Shown: piece by piece, positions 1 through 7,326 of the stretch
Position numbering within the stretch: position 1 is the stretch's first letter
Layout of the letters: every line of letters starts with the position of its first letter
Source: Ferruginibacter sp.
GTDB taxonomy: Bacteria; Bacteroidota; Bacteroidia; Chitinophagales; Chitinophagaceae
DNA length: 33,650 bases
Reading direction: 5' to 3'
NCBI GenBank assembly: GCA_030655145.1
Contig: JAURWD010000203.1
Location: 1-33,650 of the forward strand
Translations under genes and position numbers: made by a program
Notes under the pieces: generated by a model
What the model saw: only the letters and a program-made list of their open reading frames with translations
Told to the model about the DNA's origin: nothing
Database searches by the model: none

Positions 1-271
1 TGTCAATTTTTTGCTGGAGGGATTCGGTCATTTTTCCCTGCTCCGTGATCGTTTTCTCGATGAAGGTTTTTCGTTCTGTAAACTCTTTTAAAAATTTTGC
101 TTCATCCTGTATGTGCTGGATCTGCACTTCATCCAGCGCACCCGTTTTATCTTTCCGGTAACGGGCGATAAATGGGATGGTAGCGCCTTCTGCTAACAAG
201 GACAGTACTGCTTCAACTTGTTGCAGTTTTATATTGAGTTTCTGCGCAATTGGTTGTACGAATTCAGACAT
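1..271 (-). CDS. tex: Tex-family S1 RNA-binding transcription accessory protein, N-terminal part (partial)
   Basis: The reading frame starts at the ATG at 271 and runs off the left edge, so only about 90 N-terminal residues are present. The translation carries the Tex N-terminal signature: an opening helix (SEFVQPIAQKLNIK), then IPFIARYRKDKTGALDE followed by a charged helical stretch. In the family, Tex is a roughly 700-residue cytoplasmic nucleic-acid-binding protein with an N-terminal helical region, a YqgF-like domain, HhH motifs and a C-terminal S1 domain, linked to transcription and RNA handling. Only the N-terminal region can be checked here. A TATTTTCG box (289-296, minus) lies 17 bases before the start and may be its -7 element. 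Confidence 0.88.
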   Translation of the reverse strand, partial: MSEFVQPIAQKLNIKLQQVEAVLSLLAEGATIPFIARYRKDKTGALDEVQIQHIQDEAKFLKEFTERKTFIEKTITEQGKMTESLQQKID

Positions 272-628
272 AATTTATAATTGGGCTGCGAAAATAACGG
301 TGTTGGATGAAAGAAATATTTGGAAGTAAAGTTTTCCACCTCGTAGAAAAGGTTGCTCTCTTGATGCTTCGTTTACAAACTTCTATACATATTATTTATT
401 CGGAATTTTTAACCGGCTGCGCCGGGATGGTTGTTGGCAGCGACAACGATCAAATAAAACAGGTTTCAGGAATGTTTAAAAGGGTCAAATAATTAGTCAG
501 TCAGCTCCTTGATATTGCCGTTCAAATGGTTTGCGTATTTGATTGCTCCATGATTGATGATTAATAGTAAAAAGCTGGATGAACTTTACTTCTGTGACGC
601 AGCTTAATAAATCTGTCAGAGAAGGTTG
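272..628. other. Gene-poor intergenic region between tex and the exonuclease gene
   Basis: This gap separates the start of tex from the 3' end of the minus-strand exonuclease gene. It contains a 61-codon plus-strand open frame (307-492) with no recognisable motif, no -7 box and no neighbour relation, which I treat as chance. I see no strong hairpin terminator, tRNA or repeat. Confidence 0.5.
289..296 (-). promoter_or_regulatory. Possible -7 promoter box for tex
   Basis: Read on the minus strand this is TATTTTCG, one base off the Bacteroidota consensus TAnnTTTG, and 17 bases upstream of the tex ATG. No convincing -33 TTTG was found. Confidence 0.3.
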
Positions 629-1978
629 CTAAGCAACACTGAGTTGAACTTTTTTGGTTGGATTGGCTGCCACAAACGCGTAAATGCTATTGCGGATGGT
701 ATCGTTATCCGCGTATGGTACCAGCAATTCTTTGAGGTTTGCGCTATTGGTAATTTGAATAGAAGCAGGCAGGTAGCCCATGCCCCAGAAACTACCACGT
801 TCTACCAGCAGGCAAAGCTGCTCCTCTTTTTTTATGCCTTTATCCATCACGGCAAACGTCGGTAGTTTTTCTTCGAGCGCATTGATCGCTCTTTGTACTT
901 TTTCATTATAAATTTCCGGCAGTTCCAGTTGCAACAGATCTTGTTCTGTAAATGGTGTTTTATCGAGGAAACACAGTTTGTCGTTCAATTCAAATTCGTC
1001 GATGATCTTGCGCAGCATGACGAGTCCTTCGTGCAATAAATTAAAACTGTACAGGTGCGCAATGTTCTTTTTTTTCTTGTCGATGGCGATGCGTTGATAG
1101 CCGCGGTTATCCTCGAAATGATACAGCGCAAATTTTCGCTCCGGCTGTTTCTGGCTGTAATTATATTTTGGCCAGAGCCGCTTGATCTCGGTGCTTTCCA
1201 ATACCAACGCCTCCAGCTCGGTTGCACATTCTTTGCAGCTGATCTTGGTGATGGTGCGCAGGTAATGCTGGCGGCGCCGGTCTCCATCATTGTGTGTAAA
1301 GTGACTGCTCACACGCTTGCGGATATTGATCGCCTTACCGACATAAATAACGCGATCTTTTTCGCCATGAAAATAATATACGCCGGGGCCGGATGGTAAT
1401 TTGAGAATATCAGTTTTTGTGAGGTGGAGCGGTAGCCATTGATCAGCCGAAGATTTGCGCAACATTTGCTCAACATGTACCTCCCCGCCGTTGGCAAGAT
1501 AATGCTCAAATAATTTCACGGTGGCTGTTGCATCCCCACCGGCGCGGTGACGATTCTCTACCGGAAGTGCCAAAGAGCGGCACAGGTTACCCAAACTATA
1601 AGAAGGCAGGCCCGGGAAAATTTTCCTGCCCAGGCGCACGGTGCAAAGCTTTCTTACATTCAGTTCAAAGCCTGCAGCTTTTAAATGGTGATGAATAAAC
1701 GAATGATCAAAATTTACATTATGGGCTATGAATATCTGCCCGTTCAGCAGGTCGTACAATGTTTCCGCGATCTCGTCGAATCCCGGCGCCGTGGCCACCA
1801 TATCATTATCGATCCCGGTGAGGGCGGTAATATAGCGGGGGACCAACTGGTAAGGATTTACCAGTGTTTCAAAATGCTTCGTTACCCGGGTTCCATCATG
1901 GATGAATACTGCAATTTCAGTAATTCCAAAGGCGGCCGCGTGGCCACCCGTAGTTTCAATATCGACGATTGCATACAT
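629..1978 (-). CDS. DnaQ-like 3'-5' exonuclease fused to a GIY-YIG (UvrC/Cho-like) nuclease domain
   Basis: A 449-residue protein. Residues 1-165 form a DEDDh exonuclease domain: Asp6 and Glu8 in VDIETTGG, Asp91 in HNVNFDHSF, and His144/Asp149 in HRAGGDATAT. After a linker, residues ~195-290 form a GIY-YIG domain (GPGVYYF, VIYVGKA, then an arginine in NIRKR and a downstream ESTEIKRLWPKYN block) as in the N-terminal half of UvrC and in Cho. The C-terminal ~160 residues are unassigned. The fusion suggests a repair nuclease that incises and then trims DNA, a known architecture in several phyla. I chose the ATG at 1978 rather than an in-frame start at 1996, because a TATATTTG promoter box (1985-1992) lies between them and would be inside the longer form. 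Confidence 0.85.
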   Translation of the reverse strand: MYAIVDIETTGGHAAAFGITEIAVFIHDGTRVTKHFETLVNPYQLVPRYITALTGIDNDMVATAPGFDEIAETLYDLLNGQIFIAHNVNFDHSFIHHHLKAAGFELNVRKLCTVRLGRKIFPGLPSYSLGNLCRSLALPVENRHRAGGDATATVKLFEHYLANGGEVHVEQMLRKSSADQWLPLHLTKTDILKLPSGPGVYYFHGEKDRVIYVGKAINIRKRVSSHFTHNDGDRRRQHYLRTITKISCKECATELEALVLESTEIKRLWPKYNYSQKQPERKFALYHFEDNRGYQRIAIDKKKKNIAHLYSFNLLHEGLVMLRKIIDEFELNDKLCFLDKTPFTEQDLLQLELPEIYNEKVQRAINALEEKLPTFAVMDKGIKKEEQLCLLVERGSFWGMGYLPASIQITNSANLKELLVPYADNDTIRNSIYAFVAANPTKKVQLSVA

Positions 1979-1984
1979 GAAGTT

Positions 1985-1992
1985 CAAATATA
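1985..1992 (-). promoter_or_regulatory. -7 promoter box (TATATTTG) of the exonuclease gene
   Basis: A perfect TAnnTTTG match on the minus strand, 6 bases upstream of the chosen ATG. Such a position implies a leaderless or nearly leaderless transcript and supports the start at 1978. Confidence 0.5.
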
Positions 1993-2187
1993 CCAATACT
2001 AAAGTAATTAGTATTTAAAATTGCTGACGATTTTTTAGATCCATACCCATTTTTTACAAACCAGTTTTGTTATCACTTTACGAAGTCGCTGGTTAATTGG
2101 CCTTGCCGCCAGCTGCTCTACTGCCGAACGGAGCGTCGCCACTGAAGTTGATCCACGTTACTATTGCCGGCATCCAAATAATTTATA

Positions 2188-2209
2188 AAAACTAACGGTC
2201 ATTAGTTTT
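2188..2209. promoter_or_regulatory. Inverted repeat, candidate operator for the acyl-CoA dehydrogenase gene
   Basis: AAAACTAA (2188-2195) and TTAGTTTT (2202-2209) are perfect 8-base arms around a 6-base centre CGGTCA. The repeat covers the -33 region relative to the TATTTTTG box at 2217-2224. Its ACTAA-N6-TTAGT form resembles operators of TetR-type regulators of fatty-acid genes, but no regulator gene is adjacent in this window. Confidence 0.45.
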
Positions 2210-2216
2210 GAACCCT

Positions 2217-2224
2217 TATTTTTG
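2217..2224 (+). promoter_or_regulatory. -7 promoter box (TATTTTTG) of the acyl-CoA dehydrogenase gene
   Basis: A TAnnTTTG match 19 bases upstream of the ATG at 2244. The same spacing is seen before yggS. It argues against the in-frame start at 2208, which would precede the promoter. Confidence 0.45.
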
Positions 2225-2243
2225 TCCCTTAACAAAAAATTTT

Positions 2244-3398
2244 ATGCAGTTCCAGTTTTCAGAAGAGCATTTGATGATACAGCAGGCGGCGCGTGATTTC
2301 GCGATCAATGAGTGCCTGCCCGGAGTGATTGAAAGAGATGAATTACAGAAGTTTCCACAGGAACAAATTGAAAAGCTGGCCGACCTCGGTTTTATGGGCA
2401 TGATGGTGAAGCCGGAGTATGGCGGCAGCGGCATGGACACCATCAGTTACGTGCTGGCGATGGAAGAAGTGAGCAAGGTGGATGCCAGTGTGAGTGTGTG
2501 CATGAGCGTGAACAATAGCCTGGTGTGTTACGGGTTACAGGAGTATGGCAACGAAGAACAGAAACAAAAATACCTGGTGCCGTTGGCGCAGGGAAAAAAA
2601 GATGGCGTCCTGCATATCGGGGCTTTTTTATTGAGCGAACCCGAGGCCGGTAGCGACGCCACTTCCCAGCAAACCACGGCCGAAGACAAAGGCGATCATT
2701 ACCTGCTCAATGGCACAAAAAACTGGATCACCAACGGGAACAGCGCGAGCACTTACCTGGTGATTGCACAAACGGATGTGAGCAAGGGGAGCCGCGGCAT
2801 CAATGCCTTTATTGTTGAAAAAAACTGGCCCGGCGTTATCGTCGGCGCAAAAGAAAATAAACTAGGCATTCGCGGAAGTGATACCCATACCATATTGTTC
2901 AATGATGTAATAGTGCCGAAGGAAAACCGGATCGGTGAAGATGGCTTTGGCTTTAAGTTCGCGATGAAAACCCTGGCCGGTGGCCGGATCGGCATCGCTT
3001 CGCAGGCGCTCGGCATCGCGAGTGGCGCCTACGAACGTTCCCTGGCTTACAGCAAACAGCGGAAAGCGTTTGGGAAGGAGATCATGCATCACCAGATCAT
3101 TCAGTTTAAACTGGCAGACATGGCTACAAAGATCGAATGTGCCCGCCTGCTTTGCCTTAAAGCTGCCTGGGAAAAAGATCAGCGGCTAGACTATACCGTT
3201 AGTGGAAGCATGGCCAAGGTGTACTCCTCCGAAACAGCCATGTGGGCGGCAACTGAAGCGGTGCAAATTCATGGCGGGTATGGGTTCGTAAAAGAATACC
3301 ATGTGGAACGCATGATGCGTGATGCGAAGATCACCCAGATTTATGAGGGCACCAGCGAAGTACAGCGGATCGTTATAAGCAGAAGTCTTTTAAAATAA
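2244..3398 (+). CDS. Acyl-CoA dehydrogenase (short-chain/butyryl type)
   Basis: FAD-dependent cytoplasmic enzyme that makes the alpha-beta double bond in acyl-CoA thioesters, the first step of beta-oxidation or branched-chain acid breakdown. The 384-residue length is typical of short-chain enzymes. Family landmarks are present: LSEPEAGSDA and WITNG in the middle beta domain, RKAFGKEI, the QIHGGYGF flavin-binding stretch, and near the C-terminus IYEGTSEVQ with the glutamate (about residue 368) that serves as catalytic base in short-chain members. The start MQFQFSEEHL is preferred to the upstream TTG-type start at 2208, since family proteins begin near this point and the promoter box lies between. 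The gene appears monocistronic, with an inverted repeat before it and a strong terminator after it. Exact chain-length specificity cannot be read from sequence. Confidence 0.93.
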   Translation: MQFQFSEEHLMIQQAARDFAINECLPGVIERDELQKFPQEQIEKLADLGFMGMMVKPEYGGSGMDTISYVLAMEEVSKVDASVSVCMSVNNSLVCYGLQEYGNEEQKQKYLVPLAQGKKDGVLHIGAFLLSEPEAGSDATSQQTTAEDKGDHYLLNGTKNWITNGNSASTYLVIAQTDVSKGSRGINAFIVEKNWPGVIVGAKENKLGIRGSDTHTILFNDVIVPKENRIGEDGFGFKFAMKTLAGGRIGIASQALGIASGAYERSLAYSKQRKAFGKEIMHHQIIQFKLADMATKIECARLLCLKAAWEKDQRLDYTVSGSMAKVYSSETAMWAATEAVQIHGGYGFVKEYHVERMMRDAKITQIYEGTSEVQRIVISRSLLK

Positions 3399-3420
3399 GT
3401 GAGTTTTGTATTGTTTGAAG

Positions 3421-3449
3421 GGTGCAGGGGTTTGGCCTGCACCTTTTTT
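3421..3449 (+). terminator. Rho-independent terminator of the acyl-CoA dehydrogenase gene
   Basis: GGTGCAGG (3421-3428) pairs perfectly with CCTGCACC (3436-3443) around a 7-base loop and is followed by six T. It begins 22 bases after the stop codon. Confidence 0.9.
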
Positions 3450-3469
3450 ATTGGCTGAATGCTTTGTGA

Positions 3470-3477
3470 TACCTTTG
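3470..3477 (+). promoter_or_regulatory. -7 promoter box (TACCTTTG) of yggS
   Basis: A TAnnTTTG match placed 19 bases upstream of the yggS ATG and downstream of the preceding terminator, so it probably drives yggS and the overlapping permease gene. Confidence 0.55.
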
Positions 3478-3496
3478 CCTTCCTGAAAATTTCATC

Positions 3497-4159
3497 ATGA
3501 GTGTTAACAAAGAAAAATACCTGGAGTTGCTGAAGGAACTCGGTGACCGGGCAGTGTTGGTGGCAGTAAGCAAGACAAAACCGGCAACAGACATCCAGGA
3601 ATTGTATGACCTTGGCCAGCGGGATTTCGGCGAAAACTATGTGCAGGAACTCGTGGATAAAGCGGCAGAATTGCCACAGGATATTCGCTGGCATTTTATT
3701 GGGCACCTTCAAAGCAACAAGGTAAAATACCTGGCTCCCTTTGTACACCTGGTGCATGGCGTAGACAGCGCAAGCTTATTGAAAGAGATCGACAAACAGG
3801 GAGCAAAAACAAATCGCGTCATCGACTGCCTGTTGCAGGTACATATCGCACAGGAAGAGACAAAGTTTGGTTTCGATCAGCAAGAGTTGGAGCAGTTACA
3901 TGTAACAGGCTTGAACAATATTGCTATCCGCGGCATGATGGGTATGGCGTCGTTTTCTAACCACACTGAAGTAGTGCGGCAGGAGTTCAACATCCTGAAA
4001 CAATTGTTTGACAAGTACAATGGTAAATTCGGCGAGCGCCATGCGTTCACCACTTTGTCGATGGGCATGAGCGGCGATTACCCGGTGGCGTTAGCAGAGG
4101 GTAGTACGATGATCCGGGTGGGAAGTTTATTATTTGGCGAACGAAACATGAAGCATTGA
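3497..4159 (+). CDS. yggS: YggS/PROSC-family pyridoxal-phosphate homeostasis protein
   Basis: A 220-residue PLP-binding single-domain protein of the YggS family, which handles free pyridoxal phosphate rather than carrying out a dedicated reaction. The PLP lysine is Lys26 in VAVSKTKP. Other family blocks are FGENYVQEL, WHFIGHLQSNKVK, the GMMGMAS segment, and the C-terminal LSMGMSGDYPVAL and GSTMIRVGSLLFGER phosphate-binding region. Length and start match the family. Its TGA shares an A with the ATG of the next gene (TGATG), which suggests translational coupling to the permease. In many bacteria yggS sits near cell-division or proC genes; that context is absent here. Confidence 0.93.
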   Translation: MSVNKEKYLELLKELGDRAVLVAVSKTKPATDIQELYDLGQRDFGENYVQELVDKAAELPQDIRWHFIGHLQSNKVKYLAPFVHLVHGVDSASLLKEIDKQGAKTNRVIDCLLQVHIAQEETKFGFDQQELEQLHVTGLNNIAIRGMMGMASFSNHTEVVRQEFNILKQLFDKYNGKFGERHAFTTLSMGMSGDYPVALAEGSTMIRVGSLLFGERNMKH

Positions 4160-4923
4160 TGGCCGATGAACTCATTGTTCTTTGCATCGCTGCATTTGCA
4201 GCCGGTTTTATTGATGCGATCGTCGGCGGCGGCGGACTTGTTCAAACCCCGGCTACCCTGGTGGTACTTCCACAGTACCCCGTTGCTACCTTACTCGGTA
4301 CTACGAAAATTCCTTCCTTTCTTGGAACAGCGATCGCCGCGATCCAGTATGCAAAACGGGTTCCCCTCAACCGCAAGTTATTACTGACGATGTGCAGCAT
4401 CGCCTTCGCCGCTGCCTATGCCGGTTCAAAAGTCGTTACCCTCGTCAGCAACAGCTTTATGAAACCCATCATATTTGGCGTACTCATTTTAGTTGCTCTC
4501 TACACTTACACCAAAAAAGATTTTGGCAATAATGCGCAAGTAAAACGAACTCCAAAACATGAACTGCTCATCGGTGCCGTATTCGCTTTATTGGTCGGCT
4601 TTTATGACGGCTTCATAGGTCCGGGTGCGGGAAGCTTTCTTGTATTGTTTTTTATTAGTTTGTTGGGCTTTGATTTTTTGCGTGCATCGGCCCATGCAAA
4701 GTTTGTCAACATGGCCACGAACGTGGGCTCCATCGTGTTCTTCAGCGGCAGCGGGCATGTCCTTTACCAGTATGCTTTACCCATGGCCGTGTGCAATTTT
4801 ACCGGCGCCTTTTTCGGGGCGAGGCTTGCCATCCTCAAAGGCAATGCATTCATCCGGATTTTTTTTCTCATTGTTGTGATCGGCACCATCATTCGCTTTG
4901 GCTATGTTATTTTTTTCAAATGA
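4159..4923 (+). CDS. TSUP-family (TauE/SafE) membrane permease
   Basis: A hydrophobic protein of 254 residues with about eight predicted membrane segments. It has the repeated TSUP pattern: an N-terminal half with IDAIVGGGGLVQTPATL and LLGTTKIPSFLGT, and a second half with GFYDGFIGPGAGSFL and SAHAKFVNMATN. TSUP proteins move small sulfur- or carbon-containing organic anions such as sulfite, sulfoacetate or taurine; the substrate here is unknown. An ATG at 4159 is used; the frame also has a TTG at 4156 that would overlap the yggS stop further. It is coupled to yggS by a one-base overlap. No sulfur-metabolism gene is nearby to hint at substrate. Confidence 0.88.
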   Translation: MADELIVLCIAAFAAGFIDAIVGGGGLVQTPATLVVLPQYPVATLLGTTKIPSFLGTAIAAIQYAKRVPLNRKLLLTMCSIAFAAAYAGSKVVTLVSNSFMKPIIFGVLILVALYTYTKKDFGNNAQVKRTPKHELLIGAVFALLVGFYDGFIGPGAGSFLVLFFISLLGFDFLRASAHAKFVNMATNVGSIVFFSGSGHVLYQYALPMAVCNFTGAFFGARLAILKGNAFIRIFFLIVVIGTIIRFGYVIFFK

Positions 4924-4982
4924 GTGGTGGATTTTCGCGCCGGTTTTATTTGTAAATCCCCCGCATTTTCAACTCAACAATT

Positions 4983-4998
4983 TGTTAAAGCTTTAACA
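4983..4998. promoter_or_regulatory. 16-base perfect palindrome upstream of tonB, candidate operator
   Basis: TGTTAAAG followed at once by CTTTAACA, a perfect dyad with no spacer. It lies in the 150-base gap between the permease gene and tonB, about 50 bases upstream of the TAACTTTG box. There is no T-tract, so an operator is likelier than a terminator. Confidence 0.4.
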
Positions 4999-5046
4999 GG
5001 AGTTATGTAATGTGGCATGGTATTCCATCGTTTAATTTTAATCTGA

Positions 5047-5054
5047 TAACTTTG
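5047..5054 (+). promoter_or_regulatory. -7 promoter box (TAACTTTG) of tonB
   Basis: A TAnnTTTG match 20 bases before the ATG at 5075 but only 2 bases before the alternative ATG at 5057. It favours the downstream start. Confidence 0.5.
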
Positions 5055-5074
5055 GTATGACATACACAACGCAT

Positions 5075-5929
5075 ATGCACTCCACGTTCGAAGCAGAAAA
5101 GAACAAAAAAGCTTTTACGTACACCGCTCTTATTTGCGGCGTTATGTTGCTGCTTGCTTTTTTTATTACCTGGCCGATCCTTGCGCCAACTGCGCCTGTT
5201 GCCCAGGACTTGCTTGAGATCAACCTCGGTAATAATAATGAAGGCTACGGTGAAGAGCAGCCCTTGATCAAGGGTGAAATGGCTTCACGCCAGGAGCAAC
5301 CAGCACCGCAACCTCAGCAATCAGCAGCAAAAGCAGAACCAGCGAAAGACGTACAGGCAGAAGATGATGCAGAGGAAGATGCAGCCCCGGTAACGAAAGC
5401 TGTTAAATCAGTAAAACAACCGACAGAGATCGTAAAGCAGGCCGTTACAAAACCGGTGACAACTACTGCTACAGCCCCGGTAACTGCACCTGCTCCTAAA
5501 CCACAAAAACCGAAAGTCACCTATGCCGGTCCTGGTAATGGGTCGGGCAACGGCGCCACCGAAGATAACGGTTATAAATACCAGGGCAACAAACCCGGCG
5601 GCACGGGTGATGCAGGCGATCCGTCAGGTAAGCCTGATAGTTATGGTAGCACACCGGGAGGCAAGGTTGGCGGCTTGCGGGTGTCGAAAGGAGACCGGAC
5701 GATCAGGAACAATTATATTTTTATGGCTGATCTGCCAAAAGCGACGATCAATGCGATCATACGTGTTACACCAGACGGCAAAGGAAGTTATGTTAGCATG
5801 GACAAAGGCTCTACCAGTTCAGATTCCCGGTATGTAGATCGTATCCGTAGTTATTTACCAAACATTCAGTTCAGTAAATCGGATCATACCTCGCTGGTGA
5901 CCGTTCCATTTAATTTCAAAGTACAATAA
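5075..5929 (+). CDS. TonB-like energy transducer
   Basis: A 284-residue inner-membrane protein with a short cytoplasmic N-terminus, one membrane segment at about residues 14-34 (ending FFITWPILAP), a long Ala/Pro/Lys/Gln/Glu-rich periplasmic linker, a Gly/Asn-rich stretch, and a compact C-terminal region (last ~70 residues, with INAIIRVTPDGKGSYVSM and VPFNFKVQ) that fits the TonB C-terminal fold. It would couple an ExbB/ExbD proton channel to outer-membrane TonB-dependent receptors. No exbB, exbD or receptor gene is in the window, so it must use partners encoded elsewhere. The ATG at 5057 would add six residues; the promoter position argues for 5075. A strong terminator follows, separating it from folC. 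Confidence 0.78.
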   Translation: MHSTFEAEKNKKAFTYTALICGVMLLLAFFITWPILAPTAPVAQDLLEINLGNNNEGYGEEQPLIKGEMASRQEQPAPQPQQSAAKAEPAKDVQAEDDAEEDAAPVTKAVKSVKQPTEIVKQAVTKPVTTTATAPVTAPAPKPQKPKVTYAGPGNGSGNGATEDNGYKYQGNKPGGTGDAGDPSGKPDSYGSTPGGKVGGLRVSKGDRTIRNNYIFMADLPKATINAIIRVTPDGKGSYVSMDKGSTSSDSRYVDRIRSYLPNIQFSKSDHTSLVTVPFNFKVQ

Positions 5930-5950
5930 ACGTTGCTCATAGTATTTCGA

Positions 5951-5981
5951 AGCTACCAGGTAAATGCCTGGTAGCTTTTTT
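5951..5981 (+). terminator. Rho-independent terminator of tonB
   Basis: AGCTACCAGG (5951-5960) pairs perfectly with CCTGGTAGCT (5967-5976) around TAAATG and is followed by a T-run to 5981. It sits 21 bases past the tonB stop. The last T of the tract is also the first base of the next promoter box. Confidence 0.93.
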
Positions 5982-5988
5982 ATATTTG
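5981..5988 (+). promoter_or_regulatory. -7 promoter box (TATATTTG) of folC
   Basis: A TAnnTTTG match that starts in the T-tract of the tonB terminator and ends 5 bases before the folC ATG, implying a leaderless message. Confidence 0.5.
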
Positions 5989-5993
5989 CACCC

Positions 5994-7301
5994 ATGACCT
6001 ACCAGCAAACGATCGATTACCTATATGCACACCTGCCCATGTTTAGCAGGGTAGGCGCCATTGCTTACAAGGAAGATCTGCACAATACGATTGCACTTTG
6101 TGCAGCGGTTGGGAATCCTCACCAGGCCTTTAAAACCATCCATATCGCGGGAACCAATGGTAAGGGCAGTACGAGTCACATGCTTGCCGCGATCCTGCAA
6201 CAGGCTGGCTACAAGACAGGCCTGTACACCTCCCCGCATTTGAAAGATTTTCGGGAGCGGATCAAGATAAATGGCGAGATGGTTGCCGAGCAATTCGTTG
6301 TTGATTTTGTAAAAAGAACGAAGACAGTTTCGCAGCGAATTGAACCATCGTTTTTTGAACTGACGGTCGCGATGGCTTTTGAATATTTTAAGTCGGAGCA
6401 GGTAGACATTGCCGTTATTGAAACCGGCCTCGGCGGCAGGTTAGACAGCACGAATATTATTACACCAGTATTATCGGTGATCACCAACATCGGGTACGAT
6501 CACATGAACATTCTCGGGGATACGCTGCAAAAGATCGCTGGTGAAAAAGCGGGGATCATTAAGGAAGGTGTGCCGGTGGTTATCGGTGAAACTGTGACGG
6601 AAACCAGGCCAGTCTTCCTGGAAAAGGCCGCGGCTCTAAATGCGCCCGTTTTTTTTCCGTCAGAAATATTGCAGTTAGAGAACCTGCAATCAACTATCGA
6701 TCAACTGGTATGCACCATTAGTAATAAGCAAGATAAAAGCGTTGCTACCTACGAATTAGATTTGACAGGTTTGTACCAGGCACAAAACCTGCAGACTGTT
6801 TTATGCGCCTGCTCGGTTCTCGCTTCGAAAGGGTTCAATCTGCCCACGGCAGGCATCCAAACCGCCCTTGGGTCGGTGAAGAAACTCACAGGGCTTCATG
6901 GTCGCTGGGAAGTCATTCGGAAGGATCCAACCGTGGTGTTGGATGTAGCGCACAACGAGGATGGGATGAAACAAGTTTTGCGCCAGGTGAATGTTTTCCT
7001 CGGTAAAGATGCCGGGAATAAAGCGCACATTGTTATTGGAATGGTAAAGGATAAGGAAGTAGAAAAGGTATTGTCAATGTTGCCCCAATCGGCGCACTAT
7101 TATTTTACCAATGCTCATATCCCGCGGGCGCTCCCAGCGGAAGAATTACAACAGCGGGCTGCCGCATTTGGGTTAATCGGTAACGTGTATGCGCAGGTAA
7201 ACGAAGCAATTTCCGCGGCAACAACTGTTGCGGCATCCACCGACCTGGTCATCGTATGTGGCAGCGTGTTCCTGATAGGAGAGGTTGACTTTGAAATGTA
7301 G
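5994..7301 (+). CDS. folC: Bifunctional folylpolyglutamate synthase/dihydrofolate synthase
   Basis: A 435-residue Mur-ligase-type enzyme that adds glutamate to dihydropteroate and to reduced folates in the cytoplasm. The P-loop is HIAGTNGKGSTSHM; then TSPHLKDFRERI, the Mg/ATP region VIETGLGGRLDSTN, NIGYDHMNILG, and GEKAGIIKEG, which carries the lysine carbamylated in this family. The C-terminal domain contains LHGRWE and LDVAHNEDG. Length is normal. A start at 5964 would lie inside the preceding terminator, so the ATG at 5994 is used. The gene converges with the Nudix gene, whose stop lies 25 bases away. Confidence 0.95.
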   Translation: MTYQQTIDYLYAHLPMFSRVGAIAYKEDLHNTIALCAAVGNPHQAFKTIHIAGTNGKGSTSHMLAAILQQAGYKTGLYTSPHLKDFRERIKINGEMVAEQFVVDFVKRTKTVSQRIEPSFFELTVAMAFEYFKSEQVDIAVIETGLGGRLDSTNIITPVLSVITNIGYDHMNILGDTLQKIAGEKAGIIKEGVPVVIGETVTETRPVFLEKAAALNAPVFFPSEILQLENLQSTIDQLVCTISNKQDKSVATYELDLTGLYQAQNLQTVLCACSVLASKGFNLPTAGIQTALGSVKKLTGLHGRWEVIRKDPTVVLDVAHNEDGMKQVLRQVNVFLGKDAGNKAHIVIGMVKDKEVEKVLSMLPQSAHYYFTNAHIPRALPAEELQQRAAAFGLIGNVYAQVNEAISAATTVAASTDLVIVCGSVFLIGEVDFEM

Positions 7302-7326
7302 CCAGGAGGTTTGTTCGCCCGGGGAC

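Noticed and set aside
307-492. 61-codon plus-strand open frame in the gap after tex
   Set aside because: No motif, no promoter box, no ribosome site and no link to a neighbour; length is within chance for this composition.
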